A DNA stretch of 64,000 nucleotides from an uncultured Caulobacterales bacterium (GCA_903884425.1 CAISEP010000023.1:1-64000), one strand, 5' to 3'. Shown: positions 28,785-39,062, numbered from the stretch's first letter. Notes: generated by a model not told the origin, from the letters alone. Program-made: numbers and translations.

Positions 28785-29579
28785 ATGGCCACCGCCTCCA
28801 ATCTCATCCAGGTGATGATCGACGCCACCCGCAAGGCCGGGCGCAAGCTCGCCCGCGATTTCGGCGAGGTGGCGGAGCTGCAGGTCTCCAAGAAGGGCCC
28901 CGCCGACTTCGTCTCCGCCGCCGACATGAAGGCCGAGCAGGTGCTGGTGGAGGAACTCAGCCGCCTGCGTCCGGGCTACGGCTTCCTGGCCGAGGAGCGG
29001 GGCGCGGTGGAGGGCACGGACAAGTCCCACCGCTGGATCATCGATCCCCTGGACGGCACCACCAACTTCCTGCACGCCATCCCCCACTACTGCATCTCCG
29101 TCGCCCTGGAGCGGGAGGGGGAACTGGTGGCCGGCGTCATCCACAACCCCGCCACCAACGAGATCTTCTGGGCGGAAAAGGGCAAGGGCGCCTTCCTGAA
29201 CAACGAAAAGCGCCTGCGGGTGGCCGCGCGCAAGCATCTGGACGAGAGCGTGCTCGCCACGGGCATCCCATTCCTGGGCAAGCCCGGCCACGGCCAGTTC
29301 CTGAAGGAGCTGCACCAGATCACCCAGCGGGTGGCCGGGGTGCGGCGCTTCGGCTCCGCGGCGCTGGACCTCGCCTATGTGGCCGCCGGGCGCTTCGACG
29401 GCTTCTGGGAGCGGGACCTGAAGCCCTGGGACATGGCGGCGGGCGCCCTGATGATCCTCGAGGCCGGGGGCAAGGTGACCACCGCCGACGGGGAGCCCTA
29501 CCGCAGCGAGAGCACAACCATCCTTGCGGCCAATACCGACATCCACCCCCTGGTGCTGGAGCGCCTGCGCGCGGCGTGA
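28785..29579 (+). CDS. suhB: Inositol monophosphatase family protein (SuhB)
   Basis: A 264-residue Mg-dependent phosphatase. Metal-binding motifs are FLAEERG, WIIDPLDGTTNFLHAIPHYCISVA and WERDLKPWDMAAGALMILEAGG, all intact. Length is standard. In bacteria SuhB is both an inositol-1-phosphatase and a factor in rRNA antitermination; which role dominates here cannot be read. A type A repeat pair follows its stop. Confidence 0.92.
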   Translation: MATASNLIQVMIDATRKAGRKLARDFGEVAELQVSKKGPADFVSAADMKAEQVLVEELSRLRPGYGFLAEERGAVEGTDKSHRWIIDPLDGTTNFLHAIPHYCISVALEREGELVAGVIHNPATNEIFWAEKGKGAFLNNEKRLRVAARKHLDESVLATGIPFLGKPGHGQFLKELHQITQRVAGVRRFGSAALDLAYVAAGRFDGFWERDLKPWDMAAGALMILEAGGKVTTADGEPYRSESTTILAANTDIHPLVLERLRAA

Positions 29580-29585
29580 GGTTGT

Positions 29586-29714
29586 GCGTCCTTCGAGACG
29601 GGCTACGCCCTCCTCAGGATGACGACCGTTGGAAATGAACGTCTGCCGCTGTGGGCTCGAAGACTCAAACCGGCGTCATGGTGAGGAGCGCGGAACGCGC
29701 GTCTCGAACCACGC
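29586..29714. repeat. Type A intergenic palindrome pair
   Basis: A forward copy (GCGTCCTTCGAGACGGG...) and an inverted copy (GCGTCATGGTGAGGAG...CTCGAACCACGC) are separated by about 47 bases. They fill the gap between suhB and the convergent amidohydrolase gene. Confidence 0.85.
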
Positions 29715-29725
29715 AAGGCCCCCCC

Positions 29726-31519
29726 TCAGTCCGCCGCCGATTTCCGCCAGACGATCTTCCCCCGGAACAGGGTAATCTCGCAGGTCATGTCCTTCAGCCT
29801 CGCAGGCGGGGCGGTGGTGGGGTCGACGGGCCAGACCGCGATGTCCGCGGACTTGCCCACCTCCAGGGTGCCGGTGCGGGTCTCCGCCCGGATCTGGCGG
29901 GCCGCCCAGGCGGTGTAGGCCAGCAGCGCCGCCCGCCCGCTCACGGCCTCGTCGGTACCGAAGGGCGTGGCCCCCCAGCGTCCGCCGACTGTCTCGCGCG
30001 CCTGGGCGGCCCACAGGCCGTAGCGCGCGGCGAAGGGCGTCACCGGGGCGTCGGAGCCGCCGGTCCAGATCACCCCCCGGGCGAGATAGGTCCGCAGCGG
30101 GTTCAGGCGAAGGCTGCGTTCGGGCCCCAGATTGGCGGCATAGATGTCCCCCAGCCACCAGGCGAAGCCGGGCTGCACCTCGGGATATCCGGAGTCATAG
30201 GTCTTCTGCAGCCAGGCCATTTCGGTGATGGCATGGTCGGTGGGGGTGTTGGCGTGGATGATCGACAGGCGCAGCCCCTTGGTCGGCGTGGCCTTCAGGG
30301 CCTCCGCATAGGAGTCCACCACCCAGTCGATGGCCCGGTCGCCGATGGCATGGGTGCCGATCCCGACGCCCGCGTCCACCAGCAGCTTCACCTGCTGGCG
30401 ATAGATGTCCGGCTCGGTCTGCGGATAGCCCCGGAAGCCCGCGGCCGTCCCGGTCCGGTCCCGGTTCCAGTCCTGGTACATCCAGGCGGTGGGGGCCGCC
30501 CCGCTGCCGTCCATGAACAGCTTCACGCCGCAGACGCCAAGGGTCGTGTCCGGCAGGTTGGCCAGTTCGCTCTCCGCCACCCGGACCCGGGCGATGGCCT
30601 CGCGCACGCTGTCGAGGGTGGTCCCCCCGGAGAACAGCACGCAGGCATTGACGTCCAGCCGCCCGGCCCGGGCCTCGGCCAGATAGGCGCTCCAGTCGTC
30701 CGGCGACAGGGCGGGGTCCTTGAAGCCGGTCATGCCCTCCCGGTGCAGGGCCTCGACCATGTGGGCGAGCGCCGCGCGCTTCTGCGCCTCCGTCGGGGGC
30801 GGGATCAGCCGCACGACAAGGTCCTGCGCCGTCTCCTTCAACACGCCGGCGGGGGTGCCGTCGGGCCGCCGCTCGATCGTTCCGGCAGGCGGGTCCCTCG
30901 TCTCCGCGGTGATCCCGGCCAGCTTCAGGGCGGCAGAATTGGCGACGCCGTAATGGCCGGTGGTGTTTTCCAGCCAGACCGGGTTGCGCGGACTGACCGC
31001 GTCCAGCTCCGCGGCGGTGGGATAGCGGCCCTCGGCCAGCTTGCCCTCGTCCCAGCCGGCGCCTTCCACCCACTCCCCCGGCCGGGCGGCGGCGGCGCGG
31101 CGCTCCACGGCGGCCAGCAGCTCCTTCAGGCTGCGGACACCGGCCAGGTCCACATGAAACAGGGCGTCCTCGCCGGTTTCCAGTACATGGGCGTGGGTGT
31201 CGATCAGGCCCGGCGTCGCCGTGCGGCCGCGCAGGTCGATGATCCGGGTCTTCCCCCCCACCAGGGGGGTGATCTGGGCGTCCGTGCCGAGGCGGAGGAT
31301 CCGTCCGTCGCGCACCGCCAGGGCCTGGACGACGTGACCGCGGGGGTCGAGGGTCTCGATCCGTCCGTTGAGCAGGACGAGGTCCGCGGTCTCCCGCGCG
31401 TGGTGAAAGACGGGGAACAGGGGCAGCGCCCCGCCTGCGCCCGCCGGTGTCGCAGCTAGCAGCAGCGCCCCCGCGCCGGCCAAACCCGCAAATCCGCCGC
31501 CGCGCCGACTCCGCACCAT
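29726..31519 (-). CDS. Exported amidohydrolase (YtcJ-like, amidohydrolase family 3)
   Basis: A 597-residue metal-dependent hydrolase. A signal peptide (GFAGLAGAGALLLAATPAGA) precedes the beta-sandwich (DLVLLNGRIETLDPRG). The first metal site is TPGLIDTHAHV, later IGTHAIGDRAIDWVVDSY and SIIHANTPTD, and a terminal GGSDAPVTPFAARYGLWAA. The C-terminus returns to the sandwich with GKSADIAVWPVDP. The substrate is unknown. The Shine-Dalgarno GGAGG lies inside the 3' arm of a strong hairpin directly before the ATG. Confidence 0.85.
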   Translation of the reverse strand: MVRSRRGGGFAGLAGAGALLLAATPAGAGGALPLFPVFHHARETADLVLLNGRIETLDPRGHVVQALAVRDGRILRLGTDAQITPLVGGKTRIIDLRGRTATPGLIDTHAHVLETGEDALFHVDLAGVRSLKELLAAVERRAAAARPGEWVEGAGWDEGKLAEGRYPTAAELDAVSPRNPVWLENTTGHYGVANSAALKLAGITAETRDPPAGTIERRPDGTPAGVLKETAQDLVVRLIPPPTEAQKRAALAHMVEALHREGMTGFKDPALSPDDWSAYLAEARAGRLDVNACVLFSGGTTLDSVREAIARVRVAESELANLPDTTLGVCGVKLFMDGSGAAPTAWMYQDWNRDRTGTAAGFRGYPQTEPDIYRQQVKLLVDAGVGIGTHAIGDRAIDWVVDSYAEALKATPTKGLRLSIIHANTPTDHAITEMAWLQKTYDSGYPEVQPGFAWWLGDIYAANLGPERSLRLNPLRTYLARGVIWTGGSDAPVTPFAARYGLWAAQARETVGGRWGATPFGTDEAVSGRAALLAYTAWAARQIRAETRTGTLEVGKSADIAVWPVDPTTAPPARLKDMTCEITLFRGKIVWRKSAAD

Positions 31520-31520
31520 T

Positions 31521-31547
31521 CCTGCCTCCGTCTCAGACAGAGGCAGG
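31521..31547 (-). promoter_or_regulatory. Hairpin sequestering the amidohydrolase RBS
   Basis: On the minus strand CCTGCCTC and GAGGCAGG form a perfect 8-bp stem extended by GTC/GAC around a three-base loop. The 3' arm contains the only good Shine-Dalgarno sequence (GGAGG), with the ATG beginning two bases after the stem. There is no T-tract, so a translational control element is more likely than a terminator for the upstream ahcY gene. Confidence 0.5.
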
Positions 31548-31578
31548 GTTGGGCGAGGCGCGCGGCGGCGTCAAGGGA

Positions 31579-32970
31579 TCAGTAGCGGTAGTGGTCCGGC
31601 TTGAACGGACCGGTGGTCGGCACGCCGATATAGTCGGCCTGGTCCTTGCGCAGCACGGTCAGCTGGGCACCCAGCTTTTCCAGGTGCAGCATGGCGACCT
31701 TTTCATCGAGATGCTTGGGCAGGGTATAGACCTGACGGTCATAGGCCTTAGCGTTGGTCCACAGTTCGATCTGGGCGAGCGTCTGGTTGGTGAAGGACGC
31801 GCTCATCACGAAGCTGGGATGGCCGGTGGCGTTGCCCAGGTTCACCAGACGGCCTTCCGACAGGATGATCAGCTTCTTGCCGTCCGGGAATTCCACATGG
31901 TGGACCTGCGGCTTGATCTCGTCCCACTTGAAGTTGCGCAGGCCGACGATCTGGATCTCGCTGTCGAAGTGGCCGATGTTGCAGACAATGGCGTTGTTCT
32001 TCATCCGCCGCATGTCCTCGACGGTGATCACGTCCTTGTTGCCGGTGGCGGTGACGAAGATGTCGGCCTTGTCGGCCACCGCCTCCAGGGTGCGGACCTC
32101 ATAGCCTTCCATGGCCGCCTGCAGGGCGCAGATCGGGTCCACCTCCGTCACGATGACCCGGGCACCGCCCTGGCGCAGGGAGGCGGCAGAGCCCTTGCCC
32201 ACGTCGCCATAGCCGCAGACCACGGCCACCTTCCCGGCCAGCATCACGTCGGTGCCCCGGCGGATGGCGTCCACCAGGCTCTCGCGGCAGCCATAGAGGT
32301 TGTCGAACTTGGACTTGGTGACGCTGTCATTGACGTTGATGGCGGGGAAGGGCAGCTCGCCCTTCTTGGCCATTTCGTACAGGCGGTGGACGCCCGTGGT
32401 GGTCTCTTCCGACACGCCGGTGATGGCGTCGCGGATGGCCGAATAGAAGCCCGGCTTTTCCTTCAGATAGCGCTTCATCACCGAGAAGAGGGCTTCCTCC
32501 TCCTCGTTAGTGGGGTGGTCGAGGACGCTGGGGTCCTTTTCCGCCTTGGGGCCCAGCACGCAGAGCAGGGTCGCGTCGCCGCCGTCGTCCAGGATAAGGT
32601 TGGGATAGCCGCCGTCGCTCCACTCGAAGATCTTGTGGGCATAGTCCCAGTACTCCACCAGGTTCTCGCCCTTGAAGGCGAAGACCGGCGTGCCCTTGGC
32701 GGCGATGGCCGCGGCGGCGTGGTCCTGGGTGGAGAAGATGTTGCACGAGGCCCAGCGCACGTCGGCGCCCAGGGCCTGCAGGGTCTCGATCAGCACGGCG
32801 GTCTGGATGGTCATGTGCAGGGAGCCGGCGATGCGGGCCCCTTTCAGCACCTGGGCCGGGCCGTATTCGGCGCGGGTGGCCATCAGGCCCGGCATCTCCG
32901 TCTCGGCGATGTCGATTTCCTTGCGGCCCCAGTCCGCCAGGCTGATGTCCTTGATGATGTAGTCGGCCAT
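31579..32970 (-). CDS. ahcY: Adenosylhomocysteinase
   Basis: A 463-residue S-adenosylhomocysteine hydrolase, the long form usual in proteobacteria. It splits SAH to homocysteine and adenosine, relieving product inhibition of methyltransferases. Signatures are the first SAHH block [35 protein letters not shown], the NAD-binding [22 protein letters not shown], and the C-terminal [11 protein letters not shown]-like [11 protein letters not shown]...FKPDHYRY. A perfect 22-bp palindrome lies 67 bases upstream of its ATG. Confidence 0.97.
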   Translation of the reverse strand: MADYIIKDISLADWGRKEIDIAETEMPGLMATRAEYGPAQVLKGARIAGSLHMTIQTAVLIETLQALGADVRWASCNIFSTQDHAAAAIAAKGTPVFAFKGENLVEYWDYAHKIFEWSDGGYPNLILDDGGDATLLCVLGPKAEKDPSVLDHPTNEEEEALFSVMKRYLKEKPGFYSAIRDAITGVSEETTTGVHRLYEMAKKGELPFPAINVNDSVTKSKFDNLYGCRESLVDAIRRGTDVMLAGKVAVVCGYGDVGKGSAASLRQGGARVIVTEVDPICALQAAMEGYEVRTLEAVADKADIFVTATGNKDVITVEDMRRMKNNAIVCNIGHFDSEIQIVGLRNFKWDEIKPQVHHVEFPDGKKLIILSEGRLVNLGNATGHPSFVMSASFTNQTLAQIELWTNAKAYDRQVYTLPKHLDEKVAMLHLEKLGAQLTVLRKDQADYIGVPTTGPFKPDHYRY

Positions 32971-33037
32971 GATGGCAAGGCTCCGGTCCCGTGAATGTGG
33001 ACCGGTTCTACCGTCAGAGCGTCAACAGGGCAATAAC

Positions 33038-33059
33038 GATATAAAGATATCTTTATATC
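33038..33059. promoter_or_regulatory. 22-bp perfect palindrome upstream of ahcY
   Basis: The half-site GATATAAAGAT is followed directly by its exact reverse complement, in an otherwise GC-rich gene. The position, 67 bases before the ahcY start, suits an operator. ArsR-family SahR repressors control ahcY in some proteobacteria, so SahR or a similar factor is a reasonable guess; no such regulator gene lies in the window. Confidence 0.6.
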
Positions 33060-33072
33060 TGCATCATGCTCT

Positions 33073-33176
33073 GCGTCCTTCGAGACGCCCCTTCGGGGCT
33101 CCTCAGGATGACGCACATCTGTGATCTACAACCTGCGTCATGGTGAGGAGCGCGGCACGCGCGTCTCGAACCACGC
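33073..33176. repeat. Type A intergenic palindrome pair
   Basis: A forward and an inverted copy separated by about 19 bases, between ahcY and def. The inner hairpin of the forward copy is CGCCCCTTCGGGGC. Confidence 0.85.
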
Positions 33177-33192
33177 AGCACGCCCCCCGCCC

Positions 33193-33708
33193 TCACGCGG
33201 CGCGGACGGCCTTCTTCACCTTGGCCACGGCGCGCATGCGCTTCAGGCGGGACAGGTGGTCGATGAACAGCACGCCTTCCAGGTGGTCCATCTCGTGCTG
33301 GATGCAGACGGCATAGAGCCCCTCCGCCCATTCCTCCACCGTCTCGCCGTGATAGTTCAGGTAACGGATGCGCACCCGGGCCGGGCGTTCCACCGCGTCA
33401 TAGATGTCGGGGACGGAGAGGCAGCCCTCCTCGTATTCGAACAGCTCCTCGGAGGCCTCGAGGATTTCCGGATTGACGAAGTGCCGGGGCTGGGGGTCCT
33501 CGCCCTCGCGGGCCAGGTCCATGACGATCACCCGCTGGGGCACGCCGATCTGGATGGCGGCCAGGCCGATGCCCGGGGCGTCGTACATGGTCTCCAGCAT
33601 GTCATCCATCAGGGCGCGCAGGGCATCGTCCACCTGCGCGACGGGGGCGGATTTCTGCTTCAGCACCGACTGGTGGTCGGCGACGGTGAGGATGTCTCGG
33701 ATGGCCAT
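33193..33708 (-). CDS. def: Peptide deformylase
   Basis: A 171-residue iron-type deformylase that removes the N-formyl group from nascent proteins. All three motifs are present: [10 protein letters not shown] (motif 1), EGCLSVP (motif 2, metal cysteine) and [12 protein letters not shown] (motif 3, HEXXH). Length is standard. The partner fmt is not adjacent. A type B repeat pair lies upstream of its ATG. Confidence 0.96.
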   Translation of the reverse strand: MAIRDILTVADHQSVLKQKSAPVAQVDDALRALMDDMLETMYDAPGIGLAAIQIGVPQRVIVMDLAREGEDPQPRHFVNPEILEASEELFEYEEGCLSVPDIYDAVERPARVRIRYLNYHGETVEEWAEGLYAVCIQHEMDHLEGVLFIDHLSRLKRMRAVAKVKKAVRAA

Positions 33709-33775
33709 GGGGTCGAGGTAGGATCAAGTCCCGGAAAGGTCAAGGATATCGGGGGGTGGCGGGCGTTCTGAACGA

Positions 33776-33849
33776 GGTTCCCGCCTCAAGGGCGGGAATG
33801 ACAGCTGAAAATATAATACTCGTCATTCCCGGGCGAAGACCCGGGAACC
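33776..33849. repeat. Type B intergenic palindrome pair
   Basis: An inverted and a forward copy separated by about 19 AT-rich bases, between def and the DUF1330 gene. Confidence 0.8.
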
Positions 33850-33880
33850 TCGGTCAGGATGAAGCGCCACCTCCGTCCGC

Positions 33881-34183
33881 TCACCCGTCCGTGTCCTCAC
33901 ACCCCTCCACCAGGATCAGCTTGCTGTCGGTGGTGCGGTGGCGAAGGGCGAACAGGGGCTGGGCGTCGGGGTCGGCGAGGAAGGCGCGGGCGTGGTCGGC
34001 GGACGGGAACTCGAGCACCACCACGCGCTCCGGCGTCCAGTCGCCCTCCATCACCGTCGGCACTACGCCGCGGACGATGTAGCGGCCGCCATGCGCGGCG
34101 ATGAAGGCCGGGATCCCGTCCGCATAGGGCAGGAAGCCGGGCAGGTCGGTAATGGAGAAGTCCAGGATCAGGTAGGCGGTCAT
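33881..34183 (-). CDS. DUF1330 domain protein
   Basis: A 100-residue single-domain protein with the DUF1330 pattern: AYLILDFSITDLPGFLPYADGIPAFIAAHGGRYIVRG, then GDWTPERVVVLEFPSADHARAFLADPDAQPLFALRH. It is a dimeric alpha/beta-barrel fold of unknown function, sometimes near redox enzymes. It stands alone between type B repeats. A related domain forms the C-terminus of the 5.4-6.4 kb fusion. Confidence 0.85.
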   Translation of the reverse strand: MTAYLILDFSITDLPGFLPYADGIPAFIAAHGGRYIVRGVVPTVMEGDWTPERVVVLEFPSADHARAFLADPDAQPLFALRHRTTDSKLILVEGCEDTDG

Positions 34184-34210
34184 CGGAGGCTCCGGGGTGG
34201 TCCTGAACGG

Positions 34211-34291
34211 GGTTCCCGGCTCAAGGCCGGGAATGGACGACTGATTTTGCTTCTTATCTCCACGTCATTCCCGGGCGAAGCCCAGGGAACC
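34211..34291. repeat. Type B intergenic palindrome pair
   Basis: An inverted and a forward copy with an AT-rich spacer, between rmuC and the DUF1330 gene. Confidence 0.8.
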
Positions 34292-34311
34292 TCCCTCCGG
34301 ATGAGCCCCCC

Positions 34312-35595
34312 TCACTCGGCGGCCGCGTCGCGGCCCTCCGGCGGTGCCAGCTTGGACAGGGGGCGCAGGGCCCCGTCCAGGGTCTCCAGCGTCGGCAGGC
34401 TCTTGCCCTCATGGTCCACGGACAGGGCCTCGAACCGCTTGGCCTGGGTCAGGACATTGCTTTCCAGGGAGCCGACGAAGTCATTGTACTTGGCCACCGC
34501 CCGGCGCAAGCCGTCGCCCAGGCCCTGGACGTGCCCCCCCATCACCGACAGGCGCTTGTAGAGCTCGCGCCCCAGCTCGGCAATCTGGTCGGCGTTGCGG
34601 GACTGGTCCTCCGCCCGCCAGCCATAGGCCACGGCCTTGCACAGGGCGAACAGGGTGGTGGGCGTGACCAGAATCACCCGCTTGTCCATGGCCTCGGCCA
34701 TCAGTTCCGGCGAGCGTTCCAGGGCCGCGGCCAGGAAGCCGTCTCCGGGCACGAACATGGCCACGAAGTCCGGCGAGCCCTCGTCCTTGAACTGATCCCA
34801 GTAGGCCTTGGCCGCGAGACCGGTGATGTGCTGCTTGATGCTGGCGGAATGGCGGACCATGCAGGCCTCCCGGGCCGCGTCGTCTGTGGCGTCCATCGCC
34901 TCCATGAAGGCGGTGGTGGAGCACTTGGCATCGATCACGAACACCCCGCCCCCGGGCAGGCGCACCTTCACGTCCGGGCGGCGGCGGCCCTCCTCCGTCT
35001 CGATGCTGAACTGCTCGAGGAAGTCGAAGCGGGCCGTCAGCCCGGCCATTTCGAGGACATTGCGCAGCGCCTGCTCCCCCCAGCGGCCCTGCACCCCGGC
35101 CCCCCGGCGGAGCGCCTGGGACAGCTTGCGCGCCTCGGCCTGGGTGTCGGTGGAGGCCTGCATCAGGGCGGTGATCTGGGCGCGCAGGCCGCCCGTATCC
35201 TCCGCCCGGCTCTTCTCGATCAGCTGGACCTGTTCCTCGAACTTCTTCAGCGTGTCCGCCACGGGCTTGAGCTGCTTCTCCAGCTCCGACTGGGCCAGCT
35301 GGGCCCGGGCCGTGGCCTGCTCGTCCGCGCGCTTGATCAGTTCGTCCTGGGCCTTGGTCAGGGTTTCCGCCGACAGGGCGCGGAAGGCCTGGCCCATGCT
35401 GGCGCTCACATCCTCGAGGCTGCGGGCCCGGGCCTCCGCCTCGGCGATGCGCAGGCCGGACCGGGCCAGCTCCTGCGCCAGGCCGTCGGCGCGGGCCCGC
35501 TCCCGCCGGGCCTCCCCCAGGAAGTACCAGGTGGCCCCACCCAGGGCGACTGTGGCCAGGCCCAGCAGCAGGGCGATCACGGAGGAAATGTTCAT
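34312..35595 (-). CDS. rmuC: DNA recombination protein RmuC
   Basis: A 427-residue RmuC. An N-terminal membrane anchor (VIALLLGLATVALGGATWYFLG) is followed by a long coiled coil (residues 30-170). The conserved nuclease-like domain contains GRWGEQALRNVLEMAGL, RPDVKVRLPGGGVFVIDAKC, FVAMFVPGDGFLAAAL and ILVTPTTLFALCKAVAYGW. RmuC limits inversion at short repeats; its biochemical role is unclear. The track starts at 35838; ATG 35595 (or 35607) places the membrane anchor at the N-terminus. Confidence 0.93.
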   Translation of the reverse strand: MNISSVIALLLGLATVALGGATWYFLGEARRERARADGLAQELARSGLRIAEAEARARSLEDVSASMGQAFRALSAETLTKAQDELIKRADEQATARAQLAQSELEKQLKPVADTLKKFEEQVQLIEKSRAEDTGGLRAQITALMQASTDTQAEARKLSQALRRGAGVQGRWGEQALRNVLEMAGLTARFDFLEQFSIETEEGRRRPDVKVRLPGGGVFVIDAKCSTTAFMEAMDATDDAAREACMVRHSASIKQHITGLAAKAYWDQFKDEGSPDFVAMFVPGDGFLAAALERSPELMAEAMDKRVILVTPTTLFALCKAVAYGWRAEDQSRNADQIAELGRELYKRLSVMGGHVQGLGDGLRRAVAKYNDFVGSLESNVLTQAKRFEALSVDHEGKSLPTLETLDGALRPLSKLAPPEGRDAAAE

Positions 35596-35607
35596 GCCTT
35601 GTTCCAT

Positions 35608-36020
35608 AGCCCGGCCAGGGCCGGGACGAAAGAGGCCGTGCGCGGATTTCGCCGGGGGAGGGACAGGATGCCGCAGATCAGGGGCATCACCTGTCCCTGA
35701 AAAGGAACCGCGCCCGCCGCCGTCCGGTTCGTGGGTCCGACTGAACGAACCTGGAACCGACAGCGACGGGCGCGAGGGACTTTGGACCTCCATCCAAGGA
35801 TGCCACCCTGCGCCACGAGTGGAAAAAATGCCAATCAACAGGCTGTGAAGGGCGATCTGCCGGATCGGCGGGCCAACCGGACGAAATCGTCCCTGTACGG
35901 AATCCCCGCGTGGAAAATTGTCCCGCGAAGATTTGCCGCTCGAAAAATTGTAAGCCGGTGCCCGACGTGCTAGGCGCAGCCCATTCCCCGAACCGCCCAG
36001 CCCGCCGGACCCCCTCGCCG
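35608..36020. other. Intergenic region between divergent rmuC and purH
   Basis: About 410 bases without a convincing gene; frames here have no recognisable domain. The right half (35,880-35,970) is locally AT-richer and probably holds the purH promoter. I looked for a ZTP riboswitch, which precedes purH in some bacteria, and did not find its conserved blocks. Confidence 0.4.
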
Positions 36021-37625
36021 ATGACAGCCCCCGCCTTTCCGCCCGCGCCCGATCTCGTCAAGCCGAAACGCGCCCTTCTGTCCGTGTCGGACAAGACCGG
36101 TCTGGTCGAGGCCGCCCGGGCCCTGGCGGCCGCGGGGGTGGAACTGGTCTCCACCGGGGGCACCAAGGCCGCCATCGCCGCCGGCGGCCTGCCGGTGAAG
36201 GACGTGTCGGAGATCACCGGCTTTCCGGAGATGATGGACGGCCGGGTGAAGACCCTGCACCCGGTGGTGCATGGCGGCCTGCTGGGCGTACGCAATGCCG
36301 ACAGCCATGCCGCCGCCATGGCCGAGCACGGCATCGGGCCGATCGACATCCTCTACTGCAATCTCTACCCCTTCGAGGCGACGGTGGCCGCGGGGGCGGA
36401 CTTCGAGACCTCCGTGGAGAATATCGACATCGGCGGTCCGGCCATGATCCGCTCGTCGGCCAAGAACCACGGCTTCGTCGCCGTCTGCGTCGATCCGGAG
36501 GGCATGGCCGAGGTGGTGGCCGCCCTCGCCGCCGACGGGGGCACGACGCTCGCCCTGCGCAAGCGCCTGGCCGCCCGGGCCTATGCCCGCACCGCCGCCT
36601 ATGATGCCGCCATCTCCGCCTGGTTCGCGGGCCAGCTCTCCGACACTTATCCCGAGCGCAAGACCCTCGCCGGGACCCTGGCCCAGACCATGCGCTACGG
36701 GGAGAACCCGCACCAGACGGCGGCCTTCTACCGCACCTCCGACCCCCGTCCCGGCGTCGCCCGCGCCCGGCAGCTGCAGGGCAAGGAACTCAGCTACAAC
36801 AACATCGCCGATACTGACGCGGCCTATGAGCTGGTGGCGGAATTCGCCGATCGGCCTGCCGTGGCCATCATCAAGCACGCCAATCCCTGCGGCGTGGCCG
36901 TGGGCGCGACCCTGTCGGAGGCCTATGCCCGGGCCCTGCAGTGCGACCCGGTCTCGGCCTTCGGCGGCGTCATCGCCGTCAGCCAGAAGCTGGATGTGGA
37001 GACCGCCCGCCAGATCACCGAGCTCTTTACCGAGGTGGTCATCGCCCCGGACGCGGACGAGGACGCCATCGCGCTCTTCGCCGCGCGGCGGAACCTGCGC
37101 CTGCTGCTGGCAGGGTCGCTGCCCGACCCCCTGGCCGGGGGCGAGGTGTTCCGCTCCGTCGCCGGGGGCTTCCTGGTCCAGTCGCGGGACACGGCCCGCA
37201 TCGGCCCCGCCGACCTGAAGATCGTGACGAAGCGCCAGCCCACGCCCACCGAGATCGCCGACATGCTGTTCGCCTTCACCGTGGCCAAGCACGTGAAGTC
37301 CAACGCCATCGTCTATGCCCGCAACGGCCAGACGGCGGGCATCGGCGCCGGGCAGATGAACCGTCGCGACTCCGCCCGCATCGCCGCCCTGCGCGCCGCC
37401 GAGGCGGCCGAGGCCGCGGGCCTGCCCCAGTCCCTGGCCGAGGGTTCGGCCTGCGCGTCGGAGGCCTTCTTCCCCTTCGCCGACGGCCTGCTCCAGGCGG
37501 TGGAGGCGGGGGCCACCGCCGTGATCCAGCCCGGCGGCTCGATCCGCGACGCCGATGTCATCGCCGCCGCGGACGAGGCGGGGATCACCATGGCCTTCAC
37601 CGGCGTCCGCGTCTTCCGTCACTAG
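36021..37625 (+). CDS. purH: Bifunctional AICAR transformylase/IMP cyclohydrolase
   Basis: A 534-residue enzyme for the last two steps of IMP synthesis. The N-terminal cyclohydrolase (MGS-like) domain has [31 protein letters not shown] and [14 protein letters not shown]. The transformylase domain has [13 protein letters not shown], the catalytic KHANPCGVA and [29 protein letters not shown]. The track start at 35910 is too early; ATG 36021 is preferred. rimO follows after nine bases, probably in the same operon. Confidence 0.96.
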   Translation: MTAPAFPPAPDLVKPKRALLSVSDKTGLVEAARALAAAGVELVSTGGTKAAIAAGGLPVKDVSEITGFPEMMDGRVKTLHPVVHGGLLGVRNADSHAAAMAEHGIGPIDILYCNLYPFEATVAAGADFETSVENIDIGGPAMIRSSAKNHGFVAVCVDPEGMAEVVAALAADGGTTLALRKRLAARAYARTAAYDAAISAWFAGQLSDTYPERKTLAGTLAQTMRYGENPHQTAAFYRTSDPRPGVARARQLQGKELSYNNIADTDAAYELVAEFADRPAVAIIKHANPCGVAVGATLSEAYARALQCDPVSAFGGVIAVSQKLDVETARQITELFTEVVIAPDADEDAIALFAARRNLRLLLAGSLPDPLAGGEVFRSVAGGFLVQSRDTARIGPADLKIVTKRQPTPTEIADMLFAFTVAKHVKSNAIVYARNGQTAGIGAGQMNRRDSARIAALRAAEAAEAAGLPQSLAEGSACASEAFFPFADGLLQAVEAGATAVIQPGGSIRDADVIAAADEAGITMAFTGVRVFRH

Positions 37626-37634
37626 GACCCGCGC

Positions 37635-39062
37635 ATGAGCGACACGCCTCCGGACCTGAAGATCACGCCGCGCTCGGGCGAGCGGGGCAAGACCGTGGGC
37701 ATGGTCAGCCTGGGCTGCCCCAAGGCCCTGGTGGATTCGGAGCGGATCCTCACCCGTCTGCGCGGCGACGGCTACCAGACGGTGGGCGACTATGCGGAGG
37801 CCGACGCCGTCATCGTCAATACCTGCGCCTTCCTCGACAGCGCCCGGGAGGAGAGCCTGGAGGCCATTGCCGAGGCCCGGGCGTCCGGCCGCCCGGTGAT
37901 CGTCACCGGCTGCATGGGGGGCGAGGAGCAGCTGATCCGCGACCGCTTCCCGGACCTGGCCGCCATCACCGGTGCCCAGGCCTATGACGCCGTGGTCTCC
38001 GCCGTTCACCGGGCCGCACCCCAGCCCTTCGCCGACCTGGTCCCCACGCCCCCCGCCGGGCTGAAGCTGACCCCGTCGCACTATGCCTATCTGAAGATTT
38101 CCGAGGGTTGCGACCATCGCTGCAGCTTCTGCATCATCCCGTCCCTGCGCGGCGATCTCGCCTCCCGCCCGGTGGCCGAGGTGCTGGCCGAGGCCGAGGC
38201 CCTGGTCAACCGCGGGGTGAAGGAGCTGCTGGTGGTGGCCCAGGACACCTCCGCCTACGGCCTCGACATCCGCTACCAGCCCGGTGAATGGCGGGGCCGG
38301 GAGTGGCGCGCCAATCTCGAGGATCTCGCCCGCGGACTGGGGGAGCTGGGGGTCTGGACCCGGCTCCACTACATCTATCCCTATCCGCATGTGGACGCGG
38401 TGATCCCGCTGATGGCGGAGGGGAAGATCCTTCCCTATCTCGACATTCCCTTCCAGCACGCCAGCCCCTCCGTGCTGAAGGCCATGAAGCGCCCCGCCAA
38501 CGAGGCCCGCACCCTGGAGCGGCTGGCCGCCTGGCGGGCGATTGCGCCGAAGCTCGTGATCCGCTCCACCTTCGTGGTCGGTTTCCCCGGCGAGACCGAG
38601 GCCGACTTCCAGCACCTGCTGGACTGGCTGGAGGAGGCGCAGCTCGACCGCGTGGGCTGCTTCGCCTACGAGAACGTGGCGGGTGCCGCCGCCAACCACC
38701 TGCCCGACCACGTGCCGGAGGAGGTGAAGCAGGACCGCCGCGCCCGGTTCATGGCCGCCGCCGAGCGGATCAGCCGGGCGAAGCTGAAGAAGAAGCTCGG
38801 CCATGTGATCGACGTGCTGGTGGACACGGTGCGCCCCGACGGGGTGGCCCTGGCCCGCAGCGCGGCGGATGCGCCGGAGATCGACGGCTGCGTCTATGTC
38901 CGCGACGCCGCCCACCTGAAGGTGGGGGAGTTCGCCCGGGTCCGGGTGGAGCGCACCGACGCCTTCGACCTGCAGGCCGTCCCCGTGACCCCGCACGGCC
39001 GCCCGGGCTTCCGCTCCACCGTCCGGCCGGGCGCCCGGATGCACCGGGTGATCGGGCGGTAG
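37635..39062 (+). CDS. rimO: Ribosomal protein S12 methylthiotransferase RimO
   Basis: A 475-residue radical-SAM methylthiotransferase that modifies the conserved aspartate of ribosomal protein S12. The UPF0004 domain includes [17 protein letters not shown] and [17 protein letters not shown]. The radical-SAM motif is [21 protein letters not shown]. The C-terminal TRAM domain runs from about residue 400. The distinction from MiaB rests on the [12 protein letters not shown] and IPSLRG forms. It follows purH closely; repeats follow it. Confidence 0.95.
   Translation: MSDTPPDLKITPRSGERGKTVGMVSLGCPKALVDSERILTRLRGDGYQTVGDYAEADAVIVNTCAFLDSAREESLEAIAEARASGRPVIVTGCMGGEEQLIRDRFPDLAAITGAQAYDAVVSAVHRAAPQPFADLVPTPPAGLKLTPSHYAYLKISEGCDHRCSFCIIPSLRGDLASRPVAEVLAEAEALVNRGVKELLVVAQDTSAYGLDIRYQPGEWRGREWRANLEDLARGLGELGVWTRLHYIYPYPHVDAVIPLMAEGKILPYLDIPFQHASPSVLKAMKRPANEARTLERLAAWRAIAPKLVIRSTFVVGFPGETEADFQHLLDWLEEAQLDRVGCFAYENVAGAAANHLPDHVPEEVKQDRRARFMAAAERISRAKLKKKLGHVIDVLVDTVRPDGVALARSAADAPEIDGCVYVRDAAHLKVGEFARVRVERTDAFDLQAVPVTPHGRPGFRSTVRPGARMHRVIGR

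Noticed and set aside
32971-33072. SAH riboswitch upstream of ahcY
   Set aside because: I could not find its conserved core; the palindrome indicates protein-mediated control instead.
35970-39044. 1024-aa minus-strand ORF
   Set aside because: Antisense shadow of purH and rimO, produced by high GC content.
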